A stretch of 53,486 nt of DNA from Myxococcota bacterium (GTDB lineage Bacteria; Myxococcota_A; Polyangia; HGW-17). The stretch lies in contig JAHITJ010000251.1 in assembly GCA_018817795.1 (NCBI GenBank), forward strand, positions 1 through 53,486, given 5' to 3'. A program made the translations under genes and the position numbers. Of the stretch, positions 11,910 through 23,877 are shown piece by piece (within the stretch, counting starts at the first letter, position 1; each line of letters begins with the position of its first letter). Under the pieces are notes generated by a model. The model had not been told where the DNA came from. It saw nothing but the letters and a program-made list of their open reading frames with translations, and searched no databases.

Positions 11910-12416
11910 ATGAGCAAAAAACGTAATCCGAAAAACCCGAGCGTGACCACCGAGCCCTCCCTGGGTTCTCTTGGTTCCCGCCTTCGGGAAGCGCGGTCGT
12001 GTGTACAGATGACCGCTGCGCAACTGCACGAAAAGACGCGCGTCCCCATGGAGGCGATCGCGGCCCTGGAAGATGACCGGTTCGAGGATCTTCCCGCCCT
12101 GGTCTACTCCCGCGGTTTCGTGAAGTTATTGTGCGGCGAACTCCAGCTCCCCTATGACGAGCTGGTCTCCATGCTGCCCGCTTCCAGTCCGGTGCCGTCG
12201 ATGGCCGCCCTGAGCCTGCTCGACGTTCCGAACACCGCCCGCGAAGCCAATGACAAGGACGAGGACAAGCAGAGCCGCGTGTCCACGGCCCTGGTCCTGT
12301 TCATCCTGGTGGTGCTGGCCAGCCTCGCCATCTCCTACTTCGCCAGCCAGAAAGAGCGCGAAAATCAACAGCCGCCTTCGGCTTCCGAAGTCCCCCACCT
12401 GGACGTGACCGGCTGA
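11910..12416 (+). CDS. RodZ-like HTH protein with one membrane helix
   Basis: A 168-residue protein with a Cro/HTH_25-type helix-turn-helix near the N-terminus (about 19-85; LGSRLREARSCVQMTAAQLHEKTRVPMEAIAALE is split here into LGSRLREARS... and ...VPMEAIAALE), as in RodZ cytoskeletal adaptors. A charged linker leads to a single membrane helix (about 130-148, STALVLFILVVLASLAISYF) and a short C-terminal tail. Full RodZ carries a larger periplasmic beta domain, which is absent here, so this is a short RodZ-like form. RodZ links MreB to the envelope; here a role in polarity or membrane anchoring is only inferred. GAGG lies upstream of the ATG. The neighbouring GspE_N/HEAT gene follows after 136 bases on the same strand. 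Confidence 0.7.
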   Translation: MSKKRNPKNPSVTTEPSLGSLGSRLREARSCVQMTAAQLHEKTRVPMEAIAALEDDRFEDLPALVYSRGFVKLLCGELQLPYDELVSMLPASSPVPSMAALSLLDVPNTAREANDKDEDKQSRVSTALVLFILVVLASLAISYFASQKERENQQPPSASEVPHLDVTG

Positions 12417-12552
12417 TTTTCAGGGGCCTTTTCCCGCACCCGCTTTTTTTCACTGGTTTCATATTGAAATTCTCTCCAAAGAAAGTGATACTTCCGGAAC
12501 CGCCCGCGGGCGTAACCGTATTAGACCCTGTGTTGGTGATTCCGGAAACTCT

Positions 12553-15284
12553 ATGGCCAGCAAACTTTCTTCCATTCTGGTGAAACTGGGACTGATTCCC
12601 ATCCGTAAACTGGATCAGGCCTTCCAGAACCAGGTCATCAACGGGGGAACACTGGATTCGGCGCTGCTCGAGCTCGGCCTGATCCGCGAGAAAGATCTGA
12701 TCCGCGTGCTCGTCGAGGCCTCCGATCTTCCCTCGATCCAGTTGGGCGATTTCACCCTTGAGGACTCACGGGCGCTGGTGGCGATCTTCCCCCAGAAACT
12801 GGCGCTGCGTTACCAGGTGATCCCGGTGACCCGGGTTGGTGAGCAGGTGGGAGTGCTCGTCAACGCGGAGTTCGACAAGAACAAAATCGAAGAAATCGGC
12901 TTCATGCTTGGTGTTTCCCTGATTGCCCGTGTGGTTCCCGAGCCACGCCTGCTCGCCTTCGCCTCGAAGATCTATGGTTTCGAACTCGAGGAACGCCAGA
13001 ACCGGATCCTTGGCCGCCTCGGCCCTCCGGTTGCCTATCCGGAGACCTTCGTCAAGCCGTGGATCTCGCAGGATCCGATCGCCCCGGCCGCCGCTTCGCC
13101 AGAGGCCACCGCACCTGAAGGACCCACTGCCGGTGAGACCCCGACGACCTCCGATCACGACGTCACTCCGGTGCCAGAGTTTAATTACGTGGAGCGTCAG
13201 ATCTCCCCCAACATCCTGGTGCCTACCATCTCCCGTGAGCGCATCACCGGAGAGCAGGAACGGGCCGTGCAGCCCGTACAAGAGAAAAAGTCACCGGCTG
13301 AGTACGACAGCATCGAGACGTCGGAGGAGGGCGAGGATGGTCTCCATGATGCCGTCACGCGCCCGGGCTTCACGTTCCCTGAGCACAAGACGCACCACTC
13401 CCCGTTTTCGGAGTCGGGCCCCATCGGTCCGCTGCCCGAGGGCCTTCCCCGCTATGAGAACGACGATCCCGAATTTAACGATTCCGGAACTGTCCGACAG
13501 GTCATCGGAGAGCCCGTAAGCAATGAAGACGAAGCTCAGGGGATTCCCCAAATCCCGCGCATCGAAGACGCGATGACCGAGCCGATGGGCTCTTCGGACG
13601 CCTCCATCCCGATGCGCGACGAACGCCTGCCTTCAGACACGACACAGACCGATGCCATCAGTTATGAAGCCCCGGCGCCCGTCCTGGAAGCCCCGGCGCC
13701 CAAGCCGGCCTTCATACCGGCGCCCAAGCCAACACCCAAGCCGGCCTCCGCGATGGGCCCGCGCGACAAACTGGTCTCCTTCGACGGTTCGCCCATAAGC
13801 CTGAATGAATTCACGGATTTGATCGTGGCCGCCACCAGCCGCGACGACGTCCTGATCGCCTTTCTCCGGTACTGTGCCAACTACGCGCAGTACCTGTTCC
13901 TGTTCACCGTGGATGGGGACGCCGCCACCGGTCATTTCGCGATCTACCGTGGCCAGGTCGACCAGCACAAGGTGCGCAATTATCTGATCAGCCTGGACTT
14001 CGACTCCGTGCTGCAGAAGGCCGCCCAGAACATCACGACCTTCGGCGTCTACACGCCTTCGGAAGGCAACCAGTTCCTGCTCGACCACCTCAGCCTGAGT
14101 CCGCCGGTACACATCATGGCCATTCCCCTGATGGTGGGATCCCGAACGGTCGGTCTGGTGCTCGGCACCCATCAACTAGCCCAATCCCCGACGGCCATGG
14201 GTGAGCTGGTCGCCGCGTCCGGTCTGCTCAGCCAGGGGTTGATGCGGCTGATCAAGCAGAGGAAAAAATCGCGCAAAGCGAGAGCTGAGCTCGAGTTGTC
14301 GCCGGTGCCAGAGGTGTCGCCCGAGCCCGAGTTGTCACCGGTGCCCGAGGTGTTTCCCACACGGGAAGTGACGCCCTATACGGCCATCACCGTACCCATC
14401 CCCACGCACCTGGAACAGCAGAACAGTTTTGTCGAGGAGATCATCGCGCTGATCGACCAACTCGAGCATCTCTCCATCCAGCAGGACAGTCTCGATTTGC
14501 GCTCTGCGCAGGCCCTGAAAAACCTGGGGGATCGAACGCTCGAGGTCCTGCACTTTTACTTCCCCGGGATCCTCACCTATCGTGAGACCTCCGACATGTC
14601 CCGGATGCCGCCGCCGAGTCAGCACGGGCCCCTGATGCACTTCATGGTTGACTGGGGCCTGCCGGTGGTACCGGTCCTGATTGACCTGATCGACTCTGAA
14701 AATCCGCAGATCCGCATGTACGCAACGTACCTGTTCCTCGAGATCCGGTTCCCGGACATCCTGTTCAGGATCGCCGAGAAACTCTTTGATCCCGAGCCGT
14801 CGGTTCGCGATGTCGCCGCCCGGGTCATCCTCAGTTATGAGGGCCACCGGGAGTACGCCGAGATCACCTCCAACCTGCGCGGCTTCCTGGGACATCCGGA
14901 TCCGTCCATGCAAAAGAACACGGTGGACGCGCTGGGCCGCATGCGCGACAAGCATTCCATTGAGGCAATTCTTCAACTTCTGCCCAGCGCCTCCACGGAA
15001 ATCGCCGGCAACATGATCCGCGCGCTGCGCCTGATCACGCTGAGGGACTTCGGCAGTCAACTCGAGCGCTGGCAGTCCTGGTGGGCGCTGAACTCCCAGC
15101 GTCACCGCGTGCTCTGGCTCATCGAAGGCCTGCGACAAAATGATGAGGAGCTGCGCCGGGATGCCATCGATGAATTGGTGCGCATTGTGGGCGAGACCAT
15201 GGACTACGATCCTGAGGCCTCCATGGAATTTCGCGAGTCCAGCGTCCGCCGCTGGGTTTCGTGGTGGGAGCAGAAGGGGCGCGT

Positions 15285-15297
<13 letters not shown>
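12553..15297 (+). CDS. GspE_N-domain protein with GAF-like and HEAT regions (no ATPase)
   Basis: A 914-residue soluble protein of unusual composition. Residues about 5-150 match the GspE/PilB N-terminal (MshEN/T2SSE_N) fold: KLSSILVKLGLI, LDSALLELGLIREKDLI, FPQKLALRYQVIPV. This fold binds c-di-GMP in some relatives. A long Pro/Glu/Thr-rich linker (about 170-405) follows, then a GAF-like segment (about 410-570; FTDLIVAATSRDDVLIAFL ... VGLVLGTHQLA). A 36-bp duplicated acidic Pro-rich spacer comes next, and finally HEAT-type helical repeats (about 690-910). There is no Walker A, so it is not a secretion ATPase. It could be a signalling adaptor for pili or secretion. The 3' end overlaps the convergent TPR lipoprotein gene by 13 bases. 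Confidence 0.7.
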
Positions 15298-17790
<2,493 letters not shown>

Positions 17791-17815
17791 ACCCGCACAG
17801 CATGGAGGTAGCATC

Positions 17816-18613
17816 GTGAAAATCCAGCGAAGACATCTCGGTGGCATCCATTATTACGTCCAGATCGACGCAGAAGAAAACATCGTCTCTCTCTCGCAGT
17901 CTCTGGACCTTCTTCTGCAGGGCAGGGGATTGCAGGCCAAGAGTTTGATTGAAAAGATTTCATCGAACGATGGAAGGATTCTTCCGCCTGTCCCTGTGGG
18001 CAAGATCGTGGCCATCGGTTTGAATTACCGTGCCCACGCCGAGGAGTCCAACAAGGCGCTTCCTGCAGAGCCTTTGATCTTCATGAAGCCCGCCTCCGCG
18101 GTCATCGCGCACCTGGAGCCCATCGTCCTTCCGACACAGAGCGAGGAGGTCCACTACGAGGGGGAGCTGGCCGTCATCATCGGCAAGACCGCCCACGAAG
18201 TCAGCGTCGAAGATGCGCCCCGCCACATCCTCGGCTACACCATCCTCAACGACGTCACCGCGCGCGACATCCAGCGCCGCGAGGGAAAATACACCCACGC
18301 CAAGGGCTTCGACACCTTCGCCCCCATCGGACCCTTCATGGTCACCGACCTGGATCCACTCACCTGCACCATCGAGACGCGCGTCAACCACACGCTGAAG
18401 CAGAGCAGCCCCTGCAACGACATGATATTCTCGATTCCTGAGTTGATCGCCTACGTGTCGTCGATCATGACCCTTCAGCCCTTTGACATCCTCACCACCG
18501 GCACACCCTCCGGCGTCGGCCCGATCACGCACGGTGACACCGTGAAGATCACCATCACCGGCATTGGCACCCTGGAGAACCCAGTGCGGCACCGGAAGTT
18601 CGGAAACACTTGA
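17816..18613 (+). CDS. fumarylacetoacetate hydrolase (FAH) family protein
   Basis: A 265-residue FAH-fold enzyme with the metal-binding acidic residues in HYEGELAVIIG, the family segment VGKIVAIGLNYRAHAEE, the central YTILNDVTARDIQRRE and the C-terminal LTTGTPSGVGP. This group includes acylpyruvases / oxaloacetate decarboxylases (FAHD1, YcgM) and homoprotocatechuate isomerases, all acting on 2-oxo acids through a Mg2+ enolate. The substrate cannot be fixed from sequence, and no catabolic cluster is nearby. The GTG start is chosen because GGAGGT lies 6 bases upstream, 25 bases after the serS stop. The first about 60 residues are a small N-terminal extension before the catalytic fold, as in many bacterial members. 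Confidence 0.88.
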   Translation: MKIQRRHLGGIHYYVQIDAEENIVSLSQSLDLLLQGRGLQAKSLIEKISSNDGRILPPVPVGKIVAIGLNYRAHAEESNKALPAEPLIFMKPASAVIAHLEPIVLPTQSEEVHYEGELAVIIGKTAHEVSVEDAPRHILGYTILNDVTARDIQRREGKYTHAKGFDTFAPIGPFMVTDLDPLTCTIETRVNHTLKQSSPCNDMIFSIPELIAYVSSIMTLQPFDILTTGTPSGVGPITHGDTVKITITGIGTLENPVRHRKFGNT

Positions 18614-18627
18614 TTTTACGCTGAAAA

Positions 18628-18657
18628 TTGACAGGCACTCCACTGTGCGCATAGGAT
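18628..18657 (+). promoter_or_regulatory. probable sigma-70-type promoter of glmS
   Basis: A perfect -35 TTGACA at 18628-18633, an 18-base spacer and a -10 TAGGAT at 18652-18657, placed 32 bases before the glmS ATG. With such a short leader there is no room for a glmS ribozyme. Confidence 0.5.
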
Positions 18658-18688
18658 CACCCAGGCCGGAAATGGCCGGGAGTGAACC

Positions 18689-20506
18689 ATGTGTGGAATC
18701 GTTGCGGCAACAGGAATCGACAATGTCATCCCCATGCTCATGGAGGGTCTGCAGAAGCTGGAATATCGGGGCTATGACAGTTCCGGAATCGCATTCTTCG
18801 AGAACCAGAAGATCTCCATCGTCAAGGAGGTCGGCAAACTCTCCCGCCTGGCCGAACTGCTGAAGACCACACCGGCGTCGAGCACCACCGGCATCGGTCA
18901 CACGCGTTGGGCCACCCATGGCAAACCATCCAAGACCAATTCCCATCCGCACTTCTACGAGGGCGTCGCCGTCATCCACAACGGCATCATCGAGAACTAT
19001 GCCGAACTGAAAAGTAAATTGACTGCACAAGGGAATATTTTCACAAGCCAGACTGATACTGAAGTGATCAGCCACCTGATCTCAGGCGCGCTCAAGTCCG
19101 GGCTCGCACCTCTGGAAGCCGTTTCCAAAGCACTTTCCCAATGCAAGGGCACCTGGGCCTTGGCGATCCTGATCCAGGGATATGAAAAAATGATCTGGCT
19201 CGCACGCAAGGGCAGCCCGTTATTCATCGGCGTGGGCCATCGCTTTCATCTGGTCGCCTCCGACGTCCCGGCTCTGCTGCCATTCACCCAGAAGATCCTG
19301 CCGCTCCAGGATCACGAACTGGCCGAGATCACGTGTGACGAACTCAAACTCTATTCCAGCGACCTGAAAGCCGTTACGCGTTCCTTCAAGACCTTCGCCT
19401 ACAATCCGATGATGGCCGAAAAGGAAGGCTACAAGCATTACATGCTCAAGGAGATCTTCGAGCAGCCGCGAGCCGTCTACAACACCATCACCGCGTACCT
19501 TCACCACGACGACTACACGGTCAATATCCCCGGGATCCCGTCTGACTTCCCGATCCCTGAGAAAATCTTCATCGTGGCTTGCGGCACCAGTTATTATGCC
19601 GGGCTGATCGGAAAATTTTATCTGGAGCAAGCCGCCCGGATTCCTGTTGAAGTGGATGTAGCCTCCGAGTTCCGTTACCGGGATCCTCTGGTCGATTCCA
19701 GGCATCTGGTCATCGCAATATCCCAGTCCGGCGAAACCGCCGACACGCTTGCTGCCATCTCCATCGCCAAACAGAAGGGCGCCCGGATCCTCGCGATTAC
19801 CAACTCCGTTCATTCCCAGATCCAGCAGGTCTCCGATGCCACCCTCGAGACCATCGCGGGTCCAGAGATCGGCGTCGCCTCGACCAAGGCCTTCACCACG
19901 CAACTGGTCGCGCTTTCCATTCTCTCCCTGTATTTCGCCCAAAGGAAAGGGCTCACCGAACTCGTCTCCGAATGGATTGATGCGCTCTTCGATTGCCCGA
20001 GCCAGATGCACCACATCCTCAATCAGGCGCCGCAGATCCAGGTGATGGCCCGTCGGTACGCCCACGCCACGCATTTTCTCTACCTTGGGCGGGGAAACCT
20101 ATACCCGATCGCCCTCGAAGGCGCCTTAAAACTCAAGGAAATCAGTTACATCCACGCAGAAGGCTATCCCGCCGGGGAGATGAAACACGGCCCCATCGCG
20201 CTCATCGACGAAGATCTCCCCACCGTGGTCCTTGCTGTACAGAATGCACAATACGAGAAGATCATGAGCAACCTCGAGGAGGTACTCTCCCGAAATGCCA
20301 AGGTTTTGGCCGTTGCCAGCTCCTCGGATCACCACATTGGCACCATGGTCAACGATCTCGCACTGATTCCTTCCCAGATACACGAGATGATTCAACCCAT
20401 TCTATGCATTCTACCTCTTCAACTGCTGGCCTATCATATCGCCGACTTCAAGGGCACCGACGTGGATCAGCCGCGCAATCTCGCCAAGTCCGTCACCGTT
20501 GAATGA
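18689..20506 (+). CDS. glmS: glucosamine-6-phosphate synthase GlmS
   Basis: Makes glucosamine-6-phosphate from fructose-6-phosphate and glutamine, the first step toward UDP-GlcNAc, peptidoglycan and LPS. The start MCGIVAATG places the catalytic cysteine next to the initiator Met. The glutaminase half shows [24 protein letters not shown] and HNGIIENY. Two SIS domains follow ([64 protein letters not shown] is the conserved isomerase stretch, given here only as [16 protein letters not shown]). The C-terminus [15 protein letters not shown] is canonical. At 605 residues it is standard size. Its stop overlaps the start of the ABC transporter gene (ATGA), so the two are translationally coupled. Confidence 0.97.
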   Translation: MCGIVAATGIDNVIPMLMEGLQKLEYRGYDSSGIAFFENQKISIVKEVGKLSRLAELLKTTPASSTTGIGHTRWATHGKPSKTNSHPHFYEGVAVIHNGIIENYAELKSKLTAQGNIFTSQTDTEVISHLISGALKSGLAPLEAVSKALSQCKGTWALAILIQGYEKMIWLARKGSPLFIGVGHRFHLVASDVPALLPFTQKILPLQDHELAEITCDELKLYSSDLKAVTRSFKTFAYNPMMAEKEGYKHYMLKEIFEQPRAVYNTITAYLHHDDYTVNIPGIPSDFPIPEKIFIVACGTSYYAGLIGKFYLEQAARIPVEVDVASEFRYRDPLVDSRHLVIAISQSGETADTLAAISIAKQKGARILAITNSVHSQIQQVSDATLETIAGPEIGVASTKAFTTQLVALSILSLYFAQRKGLTELVSEWIDALFDCPSQMHHILNQAPQIQVMARRYAHATHFLYLGRGNLYPIALEGALKLKEISYIHAEGYPAGEMKHGPIALIDEDLPTVVLAVQNAQYEKIMSNLEEVLSRNAKVLAVASSSDHHIGTMVNDLALIPSQIHEMIQPILCILPLQLLAYHIADFKGTDVDQPRNLAKSVTVE

Positions 20507-22086
20507 TGGTAAAAGCCTCCATGCCGTTGACCCACTCCTTTTCCCTCATTTTGCAATCTCTTGGACCCTATCGATCTCAACTGCTTGTATCCCTGTTTTT
20601 AATCTCGCTGCATACAGGCCTTGGCTTCGGACTGATTTTTCTGACCTCCCGTTTCCGCCTCGATCAGGTCCCCGTGTTTCTGATCCTGCTGTTCTCGATT
20701 CATCACCTGTTCTCCGTCTTCGACGACTGGATTCTGACCGGCATCAGTCAGCGGTGGATGCAGTCCACCCGTAGAAAGTGCCTCCAGGACTTTCTCGTTT
20801 TCTCTGAAAAATCCCAGGCCAACAGCCAGATTGACTGGAACGAAGTGCACATGGAAGTTCACTGGCTTGGTGAATCCATCTTCTCGATGCTGCGCAGTAC
20901 CTTGAGAAAAATCCTTCAGATCGGTGCATTCTCCATCGCCTTGTTATGGATTTCCCCGATCCTGTTTCTTTTTTGTGGAATCCTTTTCCTCTCTGTGTTT
21001 TTGCTTGGATATCTCTTTGGCCGGCACATCAACCGCCTCCAGGAGCAGGCCATCCTGGAACAATCTTCCTGCTCGAATTTCGAACTTGAAGCCGCCCGAG
21101 CAATGCCTCTGATCCGTGCCTTTCACCGAGGATCGTTCTTTTCATCCATTCACGATCGACTTCTTGGACGCTATACCGCCAGCTCCATTCGTCTTTCGCG
21201 TCTTCGTATGATCTTTCATCCGGCGCAGATCCTGCTTTTCCTTATCACCCTGGTAGTCGTCTATACCGCCGGAAACACCATGGTGCAGGAGGGAACGTTA
21301 TCCCAGGGCAAATTTTTCTCCTTCCTTGCCGGGTTATCCCTTCTCCATGCACCCCTGAGTGGACTTTCCCAGGATATTTCTCTCTTTCTCAGCGTTCGGG
21401 ATATGAAGCACATTGAACTGATCCTTCTGGATCTTCCCGCTGCCGAACCTCGCAAGACACCTGCTGTCATTGATTCCATTGCCGTCAAGGATCTATCATT
21501 TTCCTACCAGGATAATGGAAAAATCCTTTTAGATCATATCAATCTTAGTTTTGCCTCCGGCTCGATCACAGGCGTACGTGGCTCCAATGGTTCCGGAAAA
21601 ACGACCCTCGCTCTTTTGCTCGCCGGTGTACTGAAGCCTGTATCCGGGCAGATCCTTTTTGACGGTATTTCCAGCATCACTGGGCCAGTAGCCTTGGTCG
21701 ATCAGAACGGCACCGTATTTACCCTCCCGCTGGAAGAAAATCTTTTCCTAGAAAATTCACCTTCTTTTGCTGCCACAAAGGACTCTTCTCCTTTCCTGAC
21801 CTTCCTCCATGGTACTCCTCAAACACCATGCCTTTCACCGGAAACACTCTCTTCTGGACAACGCAAGAGCATCAGCCTTGAGCGTGCCTTTCGTTCCGAA
21901 CATCAGGTTCTTCTCATTGATGAACCGGAGAATGCTCTCGACGTGGACATGCAGAAGATTCTTAAAGATAGAATTCTCTTACTCAAACAGTCCAATTCCA
22001 TTGTTGTTCTATTTTCACACAGCGATGTATTTCTTTCTATTTGTGATCAAGTGATTCATCTTTCCTCTTCAGAAAGTCAGGTATAA
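20503..22086 (+). CDS. ABC exporter half-transporter (TMD-NBD)
   Basis: A 527-residue fused membrane-ATPase subunit. The N-terminal 320 residues hold about five to six hydrophobic helices with exporter-type layout. The NBD has Walker A GSNGSGKTT, signature LSSGQRKSIS, Walker B VLLIDEP followed by the catalytic Glu and a D-loop (ENALD), and the H-switch FSHSD, so ATPase activity is expected. The TMD is somewhat short and divergent; the substrate is unknown. The coding sequence is clearly richer in A/T than glmS. It overlaps the glmS stop by 4 bases, which suggests a link to cell-wall precursor supply or simply shared transcription. A parS palindrome begins 8 bases after its stop codon. Confidence 0.85.
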   Translation: MMVKASMPLTHSFSLILQSLGPYRSQLLVSLFLISLHTGLGFGLIFLTSRFRLDQVPVFLILLFSIHHLFSVFDDWILTGISQRWMQSTRRKCLQDFLVFSEKSQANSQIDWNEVHMEVHWLGESIFSMLRSTLRKILQIGAFSIALLWISPILFLFCGILFLSVFLLGYLFGRHINRLQEQAILEQSSCSNFELEAARAMPLIRAFHRGSFFSSIHDRLLGRYTASSIRLSRLRMIFHPAQILLFLITLVVVYTAGNTMVQEGTLSQGKFFSFLAGLSLLHAPLSGLSQDISLFLSVRDMKHIELILLDLPAAEPRKTPAVIDSIAVKDLSFSYQDNGKILLDHINLSFASGSITGVRGSNGSGKTTLALLLAGVLKPVSGQILFDGISSITGPVALVDQNGTVFTLPLEENLFLENSPSFAATKDSSPFLTFLHGTPQTPCLSPETLSSGQRKSISLERAFRSEHQVLLIDEPENALDVDMQKILKDRILLLKQSNSIVVLFSHSDVFLSICDQVIHLSSSESQV

Positions 22087-22093
22087 TCCCTCC

Positions 22094-22111
22094 ATGTTTC
22101 ACGTGAAACAT
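22094..22111. promoter_or_regulatory. parS centromere site (ParB binding)
   Basis: ATGTTTCACGTGAAACAT is a perfect 18-bp palindrome containing the 16-bp bacterial parS consensus (TGTTNCACGTGAAACA). ParB-CTP clamps load at such sites to segregate the origin region. It is intergenic, just after the ABC gene stop, and within 3 kb of dnaN-recF, as expected for origin-proximal parS. It is the only match in the window. Confidence 0.93.
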
Positions 22112-22237
22112 ACAAGTTCCGAGTTCATGGCTTCTGGCGTTTTTGCTGCAAATTTGTCAACTGTTGTTCGCCGGGTTATCTTCTGCTTCAACTTTAGCAT
22201 TCATCAGGTGTCCAGACCTGAATGAGGTCATATCCAT

Positions 22238-22795
22238 ATGTTCATTCCAATTCTTCTCTTTTCTGGTGTTTTCCTCTTTGGTGCCAATCCAGTGGTGACT
22301 CAACCCAAGCCCCAGAATGTTCCCGTGTTGAAATATGCAGGGGTAGCTCCACCCAAACCTGAACTTCCCAAGGAAATCCCTCCTGCAGGCGGAAAATGCG
22401 TAATGCTTTGGCCCGGATTCCAACTCAAGCCATCACCTGGTGGATCGCGCTTCTTCTTTCTCTTCTCATCTCCCTTTCAATTGCAGAGCCAGGATCTCTC
22501 CGAAGGGAATACAAAGATCTTCCGTCTGCTTGCGCCTGCCTGTTCTGCTTGGCAAAAACATGCCTGGCGAGATCTGATCACTCGCTTTTTTCAAACACCA
22601 ATTGAAAAGGTATCTTTCTTCCGTGATGATAAAGGAACGAAACTGATCATTGATTTTCTCTACAAGAATGGAAATAACACGCCAAAACCTGTGATTACTC
22701 ACATGACTTTTCAAAATTACTATTTGCTGATACTGGATTTTCACCCTGATAAGACAGATACACCCGTCAAAGTCCTTCCCACTCCTTCCAAGTAA
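22238..22795 (+). CDS. small exported protein, AMIN-like
   Basis: A 185-residue protein with a hydrophobic N-terminus (MFIPILLFSGVFLFG) likely to be a signal peptide, a Pro/Lys-rich spacer, then about 120 residues of beta-rich sequence. The pattern (GGSRFFFLFSSPFQL ... KVSFFRDDKGTKLIIDFLY ... YYLLILDFHPD) resembles AMIN-type domains of PilQ and AmiC, which bind peptidoglycan or glycans, but this is pattern recognition only. It is AT-rich, like its neighbours. GAGGT lies about 10 bases before the ATG. It converges on recF with 37 bases between stops. No other family is recognised. Confidence 0.5.
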   Translation: MFIPILLFSGVFLFGANPVVTQPKPQNVPVLKYAGVAPPKPELPKEIPPAGGKCVMLWPGFQLKPSPGGSRFFFLFSSPFQLQSQDLSEGNTKIFRLLAPACSAWQKHAWRDLITRFFQTPIEKVSFFRDDKGTKLIIDFLYKNGNNTPKPVITHMTFQNYYLLILDFHPDKTDTPVKVLPTPSK

Positions 22796-22832
22796 TCCCG
22801 CCAATTATTGATTTTCCTGTTTGGATAAAGAT

Positions 22833-23870
22833 CTATGCTTGTTGAAATTTTCCTTCAAGCAGTTCAATATCGGTTTTTCCAGATCGGTCATTCGATTTGC
22901 TGGTAATAATGAACTGTGAAGAAGTCTTCTCAATCATTCCGTAGATATTCTTCAAGGTATTCTGATCCAGTTCAGATTCAATGTCGTCAAGGCAAACGAG
23001 ACAATCCTGCTTCGAATTTTCCTTGAGATATTCTAGAAATGCAAAATGGAAAGCCAGATTTATGGCTTTCTTTTCACCATTACTGAAAAATAGTCGGATC
23101 TCTTTTCCTTTTTCAAGAATATCCATTTCATCCCGATGACATCCATAGAGTACCCTTTGCGCGAGTATCTCCTTTTCAACGAAATCATCAGGAATTCTCT
23201 TTCTTCGATAAAGAAGGTTTGATTGACCCAACTTTGGATTGAAAATCTGAATAAAATGCTGGAAAAAGGGATTTATCGCATCCAAAAATGCGTTTCGACT
23301 GGATGAAATGATGTCACTCAGGTGTATAAAAAGGGGGGTTTCGAGGGCCAAAAGGCTCCCCTTTTTAGCCGTATTCGAGAAGAGAATCTGTACTTTTTTG
23401 CTTCGCAAATGGTTGAATTTGAGCAAATTCCCCAAATGATTGGCATCCAGAGCGGAAATATACCGATCGAGAAGAGTTCTTCGATATTCCTGACTTAAAA
23501 AAAATTGATGACTTTCTTCTGGAGAAAAATGGAGAATGCTTTTGTTTTGTATAAAATCGACTGCTTTTACCTTCTGCTGAGCCATGAAAATACTTTTTTC
23601 CATCTGGTCTCCGGAGAAGGTAATACCATGCCGGATTCCCTGGATTTCAGCTGCAATATGAAAGAACTTCTCGCCGTATTGGATACAGTCTTTCAATGTT
23701 TTCCTGTTACGGAAACTTCGAGTTGTATACAATATGAAGATTGCTTCCAACAGATTGGTTTTTCCCGCCCCATTTTGTCCCAAAATGCGAAGAACACGTT
23801 GGGCCGGAAAAACTATGGTCTCTTCGTGAAAATTTCGGAAGTTTTGAAGATGTATTTTTTCCAGGACCAT
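22833..23870 (-). CDS. recF: DNA replication and repair protein RecF
   Basis: RecF is an SMC-like ATPase that directs RecO/RecR to gaps at the junction of single- and double-stranded DNA. Walker A GQNGAGKTNLLEAI sits at about 31-44 and the start LEKIHLQNFRNF is canonical. The signature region reads FFSNGEKKAINLAF (more usual: LSxGQxR), and Walker B is CLVCLDDIESELD. At 345 residues it is slightly short. The start at 23870 lies 7 bases after the dnaN stop, forming a dnaN-recF operon. Base composition is much lower in GC than the flanking genes. The protein is divergent but keeps the key nucleotide-binding residues. Confidence 0.93.
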   Translation of the reverse strand: MVLEKIHLQNFRNFHEETIVFPAQRVLRILGQNGAGKTNLLEAIFILYTTRSFRNRKTLKDCIQYGEKFFHIAAEIQGIRHGITFSGDQMEKSIFMAQQKVKAVDFIQNKSILHFSPEESHQFFLSQEYRRTLLDRYISALDANHLGNLLKFNHLRSKKVQILFSNTAKKGSLLALETPLFIHLSDIISSSRNAFLDAINPFFQHFIQIFNPKLGQSNLLYRRKRIPDDFVEKEILAQRVLYGCHRDEMDILEKGKEIRLFFSNGEKKAINLAFHFAFLEYLKENSKQDCLVCLDDIESELDQNTLKNIYGMIEKTSSQFIITSKSNDRSGKTDIELLEGKFQQA

Positions 23871-23877
23871 TCTGGAA

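Noticed and set aside
12417-12552. Rho-independent terminator after the RodZ-like gene (GGG...CCC followed later by a T-run)
   Set aside because: The stem is only three base pairs and the T-run is not adjacent to it.
18614-18688. glmS ribozyme or amino-sugar riboswitch upstream of glmS
   Set aside because: Only 75 bases are available and a promoter appears to occupy most of them; no ribozyme core is recognisable.
22094-22224. Small open frame starting inside the parS palindrome (MFHVKH...)
   Set aside because: The parS sequence itself reads as MFHVKH by chance; no ribosome site or family resemblance supports a gene.
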